This document shows, piece after piece, positions 48,447 to 58,427 of a DNA stretch of 64,000 nt. The position numbers were made by a program, and so were the translations under genes. The stretch spans positions 816,501 to 880,500 of the forward strand of contig NZ_SRRY01000001.1 of NCBI RefSeq assembly GCF_004792295.1, written 5' to 3'. Source of the stretch: Pseudoalteromonas sp. MEBiC 03607. GTDB taxonomy: Bacteria > Pseudomonadota > Gammaproteobacteria > Enterobacterales > Alteromonadaceae. Position 1 is the first letter of the stretch; each line of letters begins with the position of its first letter. Under the pieces are notes generated by a model. It was not told the DNA's origin. It made no database searches and saw nothing but the letters and a program-made list of their open reading frames with translations.

Positions 48447-49955
48447 CTAATTATAAACTTGCTTCGCCTGAGCCTGATCTAATAGTGATACTATAATGTG
48501 CTCAATAGCCACACCTGCATAGAGCTTACTAATGTAAGATTTATATTCATTACAAAATGACGTGTTTTCAACAAGTGCGCCAAAAATGCTCGGTTGCTCC
48601 AGAAAAGCGAGCGGGGAAATTCGCGATGCATGAGCTGCCTGTTGTAATGTTTCAGCCATATCATCGATGATCTCTAAAGGCTCTCCTTGTTGGGTTAAAT
48701 GCGTATCACTATATAAACACCATCCAGCAATAACTAAACTCGCAATAGCAGTATTACCGTTGTTTTTGAGGTTTTCCATAATTGTTGGTACCAAAAAAGT
48801 AGATACTTTGGCTGCGCTTTGTGAGCAAATTCTTGTAAGGCTATCTTTGATGTTTGGATTTGCAAAACGGGCAATTAGTGTTTTTTTATAGTCACTAAGG
48901 TCAATACCCGGTACGGCATCTAAAATAGGTGTGACTTCGCTATCCATAAACTCGGTTATAAGCTTAGTGAACAAAGGATCGCAGATTGCTTGTTCAATAG
49001 TTTGATAGCCGCGTAAAGAACCTAAAATGCCAAGCACTGAGTGGCTAGCATTAAGTAGACGAATCTTCATCGTTTCGTAAGGTGTTACATCATCTACAAT
49101 CTGGGCACCAACAAGTTCCCATGCTGGGCGTTGTTGACTAAACTTGTCTTCAATCACCCATTGATGAAATGGCTCACAAGTAACAGGCCATTTATCAATA
49201 ATGCCCAAATTCTTAGCAAGTGCTAAGTCGCTTTGATCCGTTGCTGGAGTTATTCTATCTACCATGGCATTGGGGAAACAAACATGGCTTTCGACCCAAT
49301 CGGCAAGTCCGTGGTCGAATGCTCGAATATAAGTAACAAGCATTTTTCGAGTAATGTCGCCATTGTGTTGGATATTGTCGCATGACTGAATGGTAAATGG
49401 CGGCCTATCGGTTTTTCGTCGACGTGCTAATGCAGCAGCCAAATAACCAAAGATAAGCTTAGGTTTATCTGGGTTAGCTAAATCATGCTGAATATCAGGG
49501 TTAGTAAAGTCAAATTCACCGCTAGATGGATCGTAGTTATATCCTCCCTCGGTAATTGTTAATGATACAATATACGTTTCGTCAGCAGCTATTTTACTAA
49601 TGACTGCTTCAGGGTCGTCAGGGGCCATTAGAAAATCCGTCATGCAGCCAATAACTTGCACTTGCGTATGTCCATCAGGGTGCTTCGTCAAAATTGAGTA
49701 AAGGTAGTCTTGTGATTCTAGATGTTGTTTTACTAAGCGGTCTGCTTCACGTAAACCAACACCACATATACCCCAGCGTAAATCATCACTACGGTTAATA
49801 TAGTTATCAGTGTAGAAAGCTTGGTGTGAGCGATGAAATCCACCCACCCCTACGTGAACGATACCTGATTGCAATGCTTGGCGGTCATATTCTGGGACTG
49901 CCACTGTGGTCGGTAATGAGCTCAACGTAGATTGCTGCAGTGAAATTACGTCCAT
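48447..49955 (-). CDS. Mannitol 2-dehydrogenase-type polyol dehydrogenase
   Basis: 502 aa, long-chain polyol dehydrogenase family. The opening VHVGVGGFHRSHQAFYTD (NAD-binding), TEGGYNYD, FPNAMVDRITP and the catalytic KIRLLNASH (KxxxxNxxH) match mannitol 2-dehydrogenase of pseudomonads closely. It oxidises D-mannitol to D-fructose (or a related polyol to a ketose) with NAD+. UxuB fructuronate reductase is a relative but has a different tail. Separated by 3 bp from the transporter gene, both minus strand. Confidence 0.88.
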   Translation of the reverse strand: MDVISLQQSTLSSLPTTVAVPEYDRQALQSGIVHVGVGGFHRSHQAFYTDNYINRSDDLRWGICGVGLREADRLVKQHLESQDYLYSILTKHPDGHTQVQVIGCMTDFLMAPDDPEAVISKIAADETYIVSLTITEGGYNYDPSSGEFDFTNPDIQHDLANPDKPKLIFGYLAAALARRRKTDRPPFTIQSCDNIQHNGDITRKMLVTYIRAFDHGLADWVESHVCFPNAMVDRITPATDQSDLALAKNLGIIDKWPVTCEPFHQWVIEDKFSQQRPAWELVGAQIVDDVTPYETMKIRLLNASHSVLGILGSLRGYQTIEQAICDPLFTKLITEFMDSEVTPILDAVPGIDLSDYKKTLIARFANPNIKDSLTRICSQSAAKVSTFLVPTIMENLKNNGNTAIASLVIAGWCLYSDTHLTQQGEPLEIIDDMAETLQQAAHASRISPLAFLEQPSIFGALVENTSFCNEYKSYISKLYAGVAIEHIIVSLLDQAQAKQVYN

Positions 49956-49958
49956 ATC

Positions 49959-51683
49959 TTAGCTCCTTAAACTTGCTGGCTGAAAATGGTTTCTACGATG
50001 CATCGCCCAGTAAGCTGTAGCAAAATAGATAATTGTGCAGGCAAATCCAATGTTAAAAAATAATGTTCGGTTAGCCTCGTATGAACTGATATCAGGTGAA
50101 AAGAACATGGTATTAGTAGCCAGTGCTATCGTTACACCTAAGCTTAACCACGCAAGTGTTGACAATAGTTTGGTAAATCCACGCTGATCAATGGCGAAAA
50201 GAGGCTCTTTAGCTGCTTGCTCTGCATGAAATTCTTTTACACGTGTATCAAACGCAGCAAGTTCAGCTTCTTGTTCTGGGTATGAATCAGCAGCTCCGTA
50301 TCTTTTAGCTAACTGGATATAAACGATGATGCTAAATATCCATGTTGGGATGAATAAGTAGTAAAAAGGCATAATGTCTATCGCATTCAACGTAAAGCCA
50401 AAGACGAGTCCCAGAGCCCATGATAAAACAGCCGCAGAGCTGTGCTGAAGCTGTTTGTATGTTACCCAATAGCGAGTTAACCCAAGTTTTGGAAATAAGA
50501 AGTGCTCAGCAAATACAATAGCGCCCACAGGTACAACTAAGAGACCTGCATAGGTTAATAATGGCAATAGTTTGGTAAATACAAACGGAAAACATGCAAT
50601 GATGACTGTAACTATACCTACTAAAAATGTGGTTCTAGTTCGAGATTGATTACTAAAAATAGCTTGAGCAGCAAGGCCTGCACGATACAGGTTGGCATTT
50701 GCAGTTGTCCATCCTGCGACAATAACGATCACTAACCCAGATAAGCCTAGTGCGTGAAATGCAACATCGCCGGGATCCAATTCAACAATAGACTTCTTCA
50801 CTAAAACTGCAGTCCCCGCGCCCATAATACCTGCAGAGATCCAAGCTATATAGTGCCCAAATAACATGCCTGCAGAGGTACATAGCCCATAACTTTTTTT
50901 CTTTGCATAGCGCAGAAGAGCCATGTCTATTAAGCCAAAATGGGTAATTGTATTTGCAGCCCAAGAAAAGCCTATAACTTCGAGTAAACCAATTCCGGGT
51001 TCACCATTGGCATCAAGACCCGTCCAAACAGAGATGCTGCCAATATGCATAAAGTCTCCCCAGCTAGAGACGACTGTTTGGCCAATAACAGCATTTGCAA
51101 GCTCTGGCATAAGCACTAATGGACCACTTATAAACATCACGAATAACCAAGGAGCGCAAATACCTGAAAAGCGTGATACGGCGTTAAAACCATACATGGC
51201 AACAAGTACAACAATGATCCCTACAGCCAGTACAACCATGACAAATAAAGAGTTAGTTGGATACCAGTTAAGTTGAGCCGGAATATTTAAAGCAAAGCGG
51301 ACTGCGGTCGCAGAAACTGTAATCATGGCTGCAGAAATAACAGTAAATATAATTACATTCGCCCAGTTGTATAGCCGGGTCATCGAGTCACCAGCAATTT
51401 TTTGTAGGTAGGTATATAAACTTAAACGTGTTTCTACAGCTATGGGGGTTGTTATGAGCGTCCAACTCAATACAGCAAGAATATTACCGATCAGTAATCC
51501 AAGGAGGATATCTGTCATGGTTGCGCCAAGTGCGACAAATGTTGCACCAAATACAAACTCCGTTGCAGCTACGTGTTCACCTGCATATAGACCTAAAAAG
51601 TGCTTCCATCCTTTGAGTTTGTGTTGTGCAATCGGTAATTGTTCCTCTTCTAATCCTTTTAAATCGACCTGATTACTTTTCAT
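49959..51683 (-). CDS. NCS1-family (purine/cytosine permease-type) transporter
   Basis: 574 aa with about twelve membrane segments. The opening (HKLKGWKHFLGLYAGEHVAATEFVFGATF) and later GLIDMALLRYAKKKSYGLCTSAG fit the NCS1 permease family, which takes up nucleobases, hydantoins or vitamins with H+ or Na+. It is 3 bp before the mannitol 2-dehydrogenase gene, so polyol import is the likely job here; that would be unusual for the family, where known substrates are nucleobases. Family call moderate; the substrate is an inference from context. Confidence 0.75.
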   Translation of the reverse strand: MKSNQVDLKGLEEEQLPIAQHKLKGWKHFLGLYAGEHVAATEFVFGATFVALGATMTDILLGLLIGNILAVLSWTLITTPIAVETRLSLYTYLQKIAGDSMTRLYNWANVIIFTVISAAMITVSATAVRFALNIPAQLNWYPTNSLFVMVVLAVGIIVVLVAMYGFNAVSRFSGICAPWLFVMFISGPLVLMPELANAVIGQTVVSSWGDFMHIGSISVWTGLDANGEPGIGLLEVIGFSWAANTITHFGLIDMALLRYAKKKSYGLCTSAGMLFGHYIAWISAGIMGAGTAVLVKKSIVELDPGDVAFHALGLSGLVIVIVAGWTTANANLYRAGLAAQAIFSNQSRTRTTFLVGIVTVIIACFPFVFTKLLPLLTYAGLLVVPVGAIVFAEHFLFPKLGLTRYWVTYKQLQHSSAAVLSWALGLVFGFTLNAIDIMPFYYLFIPTWIFSIIVYIQLAKRYGAADSYPEQEAELAAFDTRVKEFHAEQAAKEPLFAIDQRGFTKLLSTLAWLSLGVTIALATNTMFFSPDISSYEANRTLFFNIGFACTIIYFATAYWAMHRRNHFQPASLRS

Positions 51684-52182
51684 AAGTACTTGTCCCTGTT
51701 AGTCATATGACGTGCTGCTCTTTAATGTTCTTTAAAGGGATTCTTTTTTATTAAAACTTCCTAAAAATATGAAAACCTCGACTCAAACAAGGTGTGTGTT
51801 ATGGATCAACGCGTCTAATTCAACTGTAATAAATTACCTACTCCATGGTAAATAATTTGTTTGGGCATTGTTGTTGCCTTTGGGCATAATCCTACTGGTG
51901 TATTGTTTTGTCAATAATAAGTTAATGAGTAGATAAAGAGAGGGGTTCATCATTCATCATAACTCTAGTGATATTTAACTGACTTAATGTTGTTTTTTAG
52001 TGATTTTATACTGTTATTTGTCATTTCGATGTTTGGCAAGCTCTTGCTGTTTTTATTGACAAATATTATATGTGTTGGGAATATGCTCAGTCAGTGTTTG
52101 TTTGCTCAAAGTGAAAGGTGGTAGTAACAATTTGGCGATGAGTTTAGAGTACTCGAGCGTAATTAAAATGGAGAACACATAC
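51684..52182. promoter_or_regulatory. Divergent control region of the polyol cassette
   Basis: About 500 bp without a gene. It holds two direct TTTGGGCAT repeats (51860-51868 and 51879-51887, 19 bp apart), a GCAAG-CT-CTTGC near-palindrome (52036-52047), and a TTGACA (52056-52061) with only a weak -10-like match 17 bp on. These could be regulator sites and the porin promoter; none is proven. Confidence 0.5.
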
Positions 52183-53538
52183 ATGGATAACAATCAATCG
52201 ATTGCAGTAACACAGAAATCAAAAATGTTGTTTTTTCGTTGTTCAGTGAAAAAGCGACGTTTAATTCCTTCAATGTCAGCGATTTTGGTTTTAAGTTCCT
52301 TTACAAGTCATGGGGCTGAAACGTTTGATGCACAAAAACATATAACAGGTGACTGGAGCGGGGCACGATCTGAATTGTCGCAGCGAGGTATGGATTTTCG
52401 TTTAGGCTATTTCAATCAGGTTGCTCATAATTTGAAAGGCGGTCTTGATAATGAGGTGGCTTATGCTGACCAATTTTTTGTTGGTGGATATATTGATCTT
52501 GAAAAGCTTTTTGGTTGGTCTGGGGCTGAGTTTAAAGTAGAAATTACAAATCGAAATGGTGAGCTAATAAACAATAAGGCAGGTATTCCATCATTACTTC
52601 AATCACAGCAAATTTATGGTCGAGGAAATGTAACTCGTCTCACACAATTTTCATTAACTCAACAGCTGTTCGATGATCAGCTCAGTATTAAAATTGGTCG
52701 AATTTATCCAAGCGCTGATTTTTTTGCTATGAGCTGCGCTTTTCAACATTTAACATTTTGCAGTGGTGGTTCATCTAATTATTTGAGTAGTAGTTGGTAT
52801 GGTGATCCTTTGAGTACTTTAGGGGCGCAATTAACGTATAAGTTATCGGATAACTTATTATTTAAAATAGGTAGCTACGATGCAAACCCACAAGTAATGT
52901 CGTTGAACCAAGGGTTGAAGCTGCATACATCAGGTGGTATTGACGGCACCACCGTGGTGGGAGAGTTAGAATATAAAGTGAACTATGGGCATGGCTTGCA
53001 AGGGGATTACCGAGTTGGTGTCGTGCGTAGCAGCTTAGATAAAGCCAAGCTTGTAAATGAAGCTGGCTTTCCGGTCGGTTCGACTATTGATGCTGTTGCG
53101 ATTGAAGATACGGATAACGCATTCTATTTTAACCTTGAACAGCAAATAACACGCAATCCATCAGGTGGTGGATTACGGGTATTTGCGAGTATGATTCATG
53201 CAGATAGTAGTATTAGTGCAGTGGGTGAAGTGATCGCGATAGGAGGGTTTATTACAGCGCCATATGCTAGTCGCCCTAATGACCGTATTGGATTAGCTAT
53301 TGGGCGAAACAGCGTCAGTAAAGAGTTAACTGATGCACAGCATAAATATAATGTAAATCATATAAATAGTGATTTTAACGTGCGTAGTCATGAATACCCG
53401 ATTGAGCTTAACTACAATTATGCAATTACGCCTGCGATTGAGTTGATGCCAAGTGTTCAATTCATTATTCATCCAAATGGTGATCGCGAAGAAGAGAATG
53501 CCATCATTGCGGGTTTACAGCTGAGTTTTAACTTCTAA
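52183..53538 (+). CDS. Carbohydrate-selective porin, OprB family
   Basis: 451 aa from ATG 52183 (GGAG 9 nt upstream); the frame is open to about 52072 but with no comparable ribosome site. Long signal region (signal cleavage near SHGA). The mature N-terminus has TGDWSGARSELSQRGMDF, the OprB motif, and alternating beta-strands to a C-terminal Phe (LSFNF) as in outer-membrane barrels. Allows polyol/sugar entry to the periplasm. Divergent from the NCS1 transporter gene and probably regulated together. Confidence 0.85.
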   Translation: MDNNQSIAVTQKSKMLFFRCSVKKRRLIPSMSAILVLSSFTSHGAETFDAQKHITGDWSGARSELSQRGMDFRLGYFNQVAHNLKGGLDNEVAYADQFFVGGYIDLEKLFGWSGAEFKVEITNRNGELINNKAGIPSLLQSQQIYGRGNVTRLTQFSLTQQLFDDQLSIKIGRIYPSADFFAMSCAFQHLTFCSGGSSNYLSSSWYGDPLSTLGAQLTYKLSDNLLFKIGSYDANPQVMSLNQGLKLHTSGGIDGTTVVGELEYKVNYGHGLQGDYRVGVVRSSLDKAKLVNEAGFPVGSTIDAVAIEDTDNAFYFNLEQQITRNPSGGGLRVFASMIHADSSISAVGEVIAIGGFITAPYASRPNDRIGLAIGRNSVSKELTDAQHKYNVNHINSDFNVRSHEYPIELNYNYAITPAIELMPSVQFIIHPNGDREEENAIIAGLQLSFNF

Positions 53539-54007
53539 TCTCTAGTTTTATATTGTGTGCCAATAGATGGCTGTAAAAAATAGTTAAGAAATATCCCGCT
53601 AGTTTTTTGCAAAACCAATAAAAAACAGCACGATTCATAAGTGAACGTGCTGTTTTTTTAAGTTTTACTCGCACTGTGTTTGTTGTTCAGTAAGGCTTTA
53701 TTTAATCGTTGCTTGGTGGTTACTCTGTAAAAATAGGGTAGAAATCATATCTAATACTTCCTTGAACCCTGAATTTTGTTTTAGAGTAGTAATACTATTA
53801 AGTTTAAAACAGGCTATGTTATTAAAATTTATGGTATCTTTTAAACCAGTAGCCAGAACTCAATAATAGCTGGCGCATAGTTGGGTTTGATACCAATAAG
53901 CCTGATTCTGTATGTTAATCTGCAAAATATAGCAAAAACGAATAGATTGGTGCAGTGAATCATTTTACTGTTAATTTTTTCATTAATGGCCAAAACAGGT
54001 ATAAATA
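53539..54007. other. Intergenic region between the porin and SorC-type regulator genes
   Basis: About 470 bp. It starts with the porin terminator (53621-53659). The remainder is AT-rich with no convincing open frame; an ATACCAA near 53890 recalls the dispersed palindromes but is not followed by a matching arm. Confidence 0.5.
53621..53659 (+). terminator. Terminator of the OprB-type porin gene
   Basis: Stem AAAAACAGCACG / CGTGCTGTTTTT, extended by TTCA/TGAA around a short loop, with T7 tail. Confidence 0.88.
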
Positions 54008-54964
54008 ATGGCTTTGCCCCCTATTACTGAAAACCAAAAATTAGAGGAAGCAGCCAGAGCTGGTTGGCTTTATTATGTTGCAGGAAAAACACAAGACGAG
54101 ATCGCTAAACAACTCAATACATCTCGACAATCTGCGCAAAGATTAGTGGCAATGGCCGTATCAAAAGGGTTAATAAAAGTCCGACTCGAACACCCAATTA
54201 AACGTTGCATGGAACTGGCTGATTTACTTCAACAACGCTTCGGCTTACTCAAGTGTGAGGTGGTTCCAAGTGTGCCGGGTGATGCTGATTCTGTAGTGGG
54301 TCTTTCACAAGCCGGTGCAGCTGAAATTGAACGGTACGCAAAAAGCCGACAAGCTAAGACGATTGCTTTTGGGACCGGACGAGCCTTACGTGCTTGCACT
54401 AATGAACTTACAAATATGCAGTGCCCTCAGCACCGTATTGTCTCGTTGGTTGGAAACATAGCGCAGGATGGTTCTGCTAGTCGTTATGATGTTGCTATTC
54501 ATGTTGCAGAGCGTTTAGGGGCAAGACATTTTCCTATGCCTGTTCCTGTTATTGCTAGTACGCAAGCAGATAAAGCTCAATGGCAACAGCTGACGCATGT
54601 AAAAAATGTTCATGAGCTCGCCCTACAAGCAGATGTATATTTTGTCGGGGTTGGTGACTTGGGGATAAACTCCCCTTTACATTTAGATGGGTTTATTACA
54701 CAACATGAGCTTGCGGCACTTGAGGCTATGGGTGCCACAGGTGAAGTAATAAGTTGGATATTTGATAGTAATGGTAAACTCGTTCAATCTGACATAAACC
54801 AGCGTGTAACGAGCGTTGCTTTGTCTACTCGTCGAGACAAACATGTAATAGGAATTGCTGCAGGGCAGAACAAGGTTCCAGCCATTGCCGGGGCAATAGA
54901 GTCTGGTATGATCAATTCCCTCATTACAAATGAGTCTACTGCTGAAGCGTTATTGCATTTATAA
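54008..54964 (+). CDS. SorC-family sugar-binding transcriptional regulator
   Basis: 318 aa. N-terminal helix-turn-helix about 15-60 (YYVAGKTQDEIAKQLNTSRQSAQRLVAMAV), then the SorC sugar-phosphate-binding/isomerase-like domain with FGTGRAL, VGVGDLG and GIAAGQNKVPAIAGAIESGMINSLIT. Relatives control polyol and deoxyribonucleoside operons and release DNA upon binding a sugar phosphate. It lies beside the polyol cassette on the plus strand, so it likely represses or activates the 51684-52182 control region. Confidence 0.9.
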   Translation: MALPPITENQKLEEAARAGWLYYVAGKTQDEIAKQLNTSRQSAQRLVAMAVSKGLIKVRLEHPIKRCMELADLLQQRFGLLKCEVVPSVPGDADSVVGLSQAGAAEIERYAKSRQAKTIAFGTGRALRACTNELTNMQCPQHRIVSLVGNIAQDGSASRYDVAIHVAERLGARHFPMPVPVIASTQADKAQWQQLTHVKNVHELALQADVYFVGVGDLGINSPLHLDGFITQHELAALEAMGATGEVISWIFDSNGKLVQSDINQRVTSVALSTRRDKHVIGIAAGQNKVPAIAGAIESGMINSLITNESTAEALLHL

Positions 54965-55079
54965 ATGCTATTAGCGAGAGGCCTTGCTTAGTTAGTTTGC
55001 GTTGCTTTTACTTGAAGGCATCTCATTCACTCACTTGCAAAGATAAATTAAATGACGAGGCGGTAATATACTGTTATTT

Positions 55080-55625
55080 ATGAGAAAACTTATTAAAAAG
55101 CTAATGCTGAGCGCGTGTTCACTTTGTTTGCTTGTTGCATGTTCAGAAGAGCCATCACCCCAGCAGCCTGAAAGCAGCAATACAAGTGGTGATGTGCGAC
55201 AGCAATTAGATATGTATCAAAACCTGGCTTGGCATGTAGTCAGTTTATTACAAAGCCAATCTACGCCAACGCAGATAAGTGACTCAGTAACAACTTTAAT
55301 CGGCTCATCAAAGCAGTTGTTTGTAAATCTTAAAGAGCAACTGCCTGAATGCGAAGAAAGTCTAAACGTTATGGCGCAAATAGCCATGATTAAACAGCAA
55401 CATATAGAGATAGAAAATGGCGGGTCTCAAGAAGAGCTCCCCAAATTACCTGAATTCTCAGCGCCGAGTTGCTACCACGCACAAAAGCTATTACTTAATC
55501 CACTTGCGGTCTATACACTAACTCAACAAGCAGATTTAGCACAAAGTGATTACCAACACGCAAAGTTAAAAATGATTGATAGTTTTGCACGCATCAAGCA
55601 GATAGAAATGATTGCTGCTGAGTAG
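55080..55625 (+). CDS. Lipoprotein of unknown function
   Basis: 181 aa. Signal with lipobox LLVAC (Cys about 21), then a Gln/Pro/Ser linker and a helical domain with two Cys (PECEES, PSCYHAQK). No family recognised. No clear ribosome site before the ATG. 87 bp before a GGDEF-EAL gene on the same strand, so possibly cotranscribed with it. Confidence 0.7.
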   Translation: MRKLIKKLMLSACSLCLLVACSEEPSPQQPESSNTSGDVRQQLDMYQNLAWHVVSLLQSQSTPTQISDSVTTLIGSSKQLFVNLKEQLPECEESLNVMAQIAMIKQQHIEIENGGSQEELPKLPEFSAPSCYHAQKLLLNPLAVYTLTQQADLAQSDYQHAKLKMIDSFARIKQIEMIAAE

Positions 55626-55712
55626 TCATTGCTAGTCATAGCCTTGCCATAAAATTGTCATACAAGGTTGCTAATTTAGTCGCCTATTTGTATTACTGAT
55701 GCTAGGTGTAAG

Positions 55713-57503
55713 GTGAGCGCACAACTACAGCAGATCTTAGATAACAGTGCAATTGAAACCTTGTTTCAACCTATCTTTGATATTTCTAATCAACATATTT
55801 TGGGCTATGAGGCGTTAAGTCGTGGGCCTAGAGATTCTGAGTTAGAAATGCCCTGTGCATTGTTCAGCGAAGCCATTGCTTGTCATAAAATCTCTGAGTT
55901 AGAGTTACTTTGCCGCAGTAAAGCGATTGAGAACTTTGTTAAGCTTAACCTACAAGGTAAGTTATTCTTAAATGTAAGCCCTAAAACTTTACTCGATCCG
56001 TGTCATCCAAAAGGTGAAACTTTGCACCTTGTTGAGCACTTCGGTTTAGCTGCTAATCGTGTGGTTATCGAGGTTACAGAGCAAGAAAAAGTCGATGATG
56101 GCTTTTTATTGTTAAAGACTATTGCACATTATCGTGAGCTAGGTTTTTCGATTGCAATTGATGATTTAGGCGCCGGCTATTCGGGCTTAAAACAATGGTC
56201 TGAGTTATGTCCTGAATTTGTAAAAATAGACCGCTATTTTATTGATCATTGCGATCAGAGTGTGGTTAAAAAAGAGTTTTTAAAGTCTATTATTGAGCTT
56301 GCTAAAGCAACCAATACGCAAGTAATAGCAGAAGGCATTGAGCGTGTAGAGGAGCTTCGTTTACTCGAAAGTTTAGGGGTACAGCATGCACAAGGCTTTT
56401 TGTTAGAAAGGCCAAGTTTACAGCCCAGTTACGAAATTAATATTCACTGCCTAAAGCATTTAGAATCATCAGATACTGAAAGTAATTTTGAACAGTCTAT
56501 GGCGATTGGCTGGTTAGCCGTTGAACATGCAAGTATTGAATCAGCAACCCGCTGTAAAGATGCTCATAAAATTTTTGAGCAAGATAAAACCTTAACGAGC
56601 CTTGCGGTACTAGAGCATAATATTCCTGTTGGTTTATTACACCGAGATCAACTTACCGAAGTATTTGCTGCCCCGTATGGGCATGCGCTTTATGATAAGC
56701 AACCCGTTACTTCTTTAATGGATAAACAGCCGTTAGTGGTAGACGAAAACGAGTTACTCGATACGGTGAGTCAGCAAATTACCGAATTTGAGTTTGATAT
56801 TCGACGCCACATTGTGATCACCCGAAGTGGTGAATACTTAGGATTGGCACCCCTACGTAATATTTTAAAGCACATTACTGAAGAAAAAATCCGCCATGCA
56901 CAACATGCCAACCCGCTTACAATGCTGCCGGGTAATGTCGCGATTAACGAAGCAATTGAGCTAAGGCTTCGCAATAATTATCCGTTCTCGCTAGCCTATG
57001 TTGATTTAAACCACTTTAAACAATTCAATGATCTGTACGGATACGCCAGTGGTGATAGCGTAATAAAGCTGCTAGCTGAGGTTATTGTCGAGGCGTGCAG
57101 CACGAGTAAAGGCTTTGTGGGGCACATTGGCGGGGATGATTTTATGGTCGTGTTTGATAAAAATGATGCAGAGCAAGTGTGCCATGACATCATTAATAAA
57201 TTTGAGCATCAATCTCGCGCATTTTTTACGCCTGAGCATATTGAGCAAGGGGGTTATTGGGCAAGTAATCGAGAAGGTAAAAAGCAGTTTGTGCCTTTAC
57301 TTACACTATCGATAGGGTTAGTTAAGCCAGATTTAGAGCTATGTATTAATAGTCATCAGGTAGCTGCGCTGGCGACAGATGCAAAAAAAGAAGCTAAGCG
57401 TTATCAAAGTAGCCATTTATTTGTTTGCCAAAGAAGGCGACCAGCACCAGCTGTTGTGCGCCTTAGTTGTGCGAAAGATGACAGTGCATCTGTCGGACTA
57501 TGA
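55713..57503 (+). CDS. EAL-CBS-GGDEF cyclic-di-GMP protein
   Basis: 596 aa, GTG start. EAL domain about 5-235 with intact GYEALSRG, FLNVSPKTL, VIEVTEQE, IDDLGAGYSG, FVKIDRYF and VIAEGIE; CBS-pair region about 265-390 (LTSLAVLEHNIPVGLLHRDQL); GGDEF domain about 395-570 with GGDDF (GHIGGDDFMVVF). The EAL-first order is the reverse of the usual. The phosphodiesterase half looks competent; the CBS pair may sense adenosyl nucleotides. Third c-di-GMP-type protein in the window. Confidence 0.9.
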   Translation: MSAQLQQILDNSAIETLFQPIFDISNQHILGYEALSRGPRDSELEMPCALFSEAIACHKISELELLCRSKAIENFVKLNLQGKLFLNVSPKTLLDPCHPKGETLHLVEHFGLAANRVVIEVTEQEKVDDGFLLLKTIAHYRELGFSIAIDDLGAGYSGLKQWSELCPEFVKIDRYFIDHCDQSVVKKEFLKSIIELAKATNTQVIAEGIERVEELRLLESLGVQHAQGFLLERPSLQPSYEINIHCLKHLESSDTESNFEQSMAIGWLAVEHASIESATRCKDAHKIFEQDKTLTSLAVLEHNIPVGLLHRDQLTEVFAAPYGHALYDKQPVTSLMDKQPLVVDENELLDTVSQQITEFEFDIRRHIVITRSGEYLGLAPLRNILKHITEEKIRHAQHANPLTMLPGNVAINEAIELRLRNNYPFSLAYVDLNHFKQFNDLYGYASGDSVIKLLAEVIVEACSTSKGFVGHIGGDDFMVVFDKNDAEQVCHDIINKFEHQSRAFFTPEHIEQGGYWASNREGKKQFVPLLTLSIGLVKPDLELCINSHQVAALATDAKKEAKRYQSSHLFVCQRRRPAPAVVRLSCAKDDSASVGL

Positions 57504-57585
57504 AGAAAATTTAAGTTTAGTAAGTTTTGCTTGTGTCTACATTTGAGTAGGTGTAGCTTAAAAAAAACACTATCAAAAAATAACA

Positions 57586-58416
57586 ATGAAGCGACTATGT
57601 AGCGCAATTTTAGTATTGCTTAGCCTAGGATACAGCCTTACCACAGAAGCAAAAAATGTGGTGAATTTAGCGATTGAACAGCGCCCGCTCTACAAGCGTG
57701 ATTATTATCTTCATGAATTACTGGCAGCGGCTTTACGTGCTGGTAATTACCAAGCAGAAATTAATGAGGTATTAGTACACCCTCATCAACAACGTACCTT
57801 ACTGATGCTTGATGCAAAGCAAGCAGATATATTTTGGAGCATGACAAGCCCTGAGCGAGAACACCTTGCCATTGCAGTACCTGTGCCTTTGTTCAAGGGT
57901 TATATTGGTAAGCGAGCTCTACTAACGAAACGTGCATTTTTACCACTTTTCGAATCAGTAAAAACGAAACAAGACTTAGCGCCTTTAACGGCAATTCAAG
58001 GGCATGATTGGCCGGATACAAAAATTCTTGCGCAAAATGGCCTAACAGTCAGGCCGCTGGCAAATTATCAAGCGATGTTTAGTTTAGTGATCAGAGGGCG
58101 AGTTGATTATTTTCCGCGTTCGTTCATTGAAGTGATCTCTGAACTAGAGCAAGTGAAAAGTGATGAGCTGGTTATAGTGCCAAACTTATATATCAGTTAT
58201 CCAACAGCATTTTACTTTTTTGTTAGTAATCACAGGCCTGAACTAGCTGAAGTGTTAATGAAAGGACTGACAACGATGAAGAGCACGGGCGAGTTTGAAC
58301 AGTTATTTGCTAGCTACTTCGCTGAAGACTTAGCTAAATTGCCGTTTAAAGAAAGTGAAGCCATAGAAATAAAACTCGATAACGATTATTTTCAGCCACA
58401 AAAAAAGGAGCCTTAG
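57586..58416 (+). CDS. Exported solute-binding-like protein
   Basis: 276 aa. A signal peptide (MKRLCSAILVLLSLGYSLTTEA) is followed by an alpha/beta domain like periplasmic binding proteins (VNLAIEQRPLYKRDYYLHELL, GLTVRPLANYQAMFSLVIRGRVDYFPRSF). No transporter beside it. The stop overlaps the stem of the terminator. A sensor or orphan binding role is possible; ligand unknown. Confidence 0.72.
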   Translation: MKRLCSAILVLLSLGYSLTTEAKNVVNLAIEQRPLYKRDYYLHELLAAALRAGNYQAEINEVLVHPHQQRTLLMLDAKQADIFWSMTSPEREHLAIAVPVPLFKGYIGKRALLTKRAFLPLFESVKTKQDLAPLTAIQGHDWPDTKILAQNGLTVRPLANYQAMFSLVIRGRVDYFPRSFIEVISELEQVKSDELVIVPNLYISYPTAFYFFVSNHRPELAEVLMKGLTTMKSTGEFEQLFASYFAEDLAKLPFKESEAIEIKLDNDYFQPQKKEP

Positions 58417-58425
58417 CTCCTTTTT
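58402..58425 (+). terminator. Terminator overlapping the end of the solute-binding-like gene
   Basis: Perfect AAAAAGGAGC / GCTCCTTTTT stem with a CTTA loop, followed by further T-rich DNA. Confidence 0.85.
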
Positions 58426-58427
58426 AG

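Noticed and set aside
52072..52182. Longer N-terminus for the OprB-type porin
   Set aside because: It would add a non-signal leader; the ATG at 52183 has the better ribosome site and leaves a plausible signal region.
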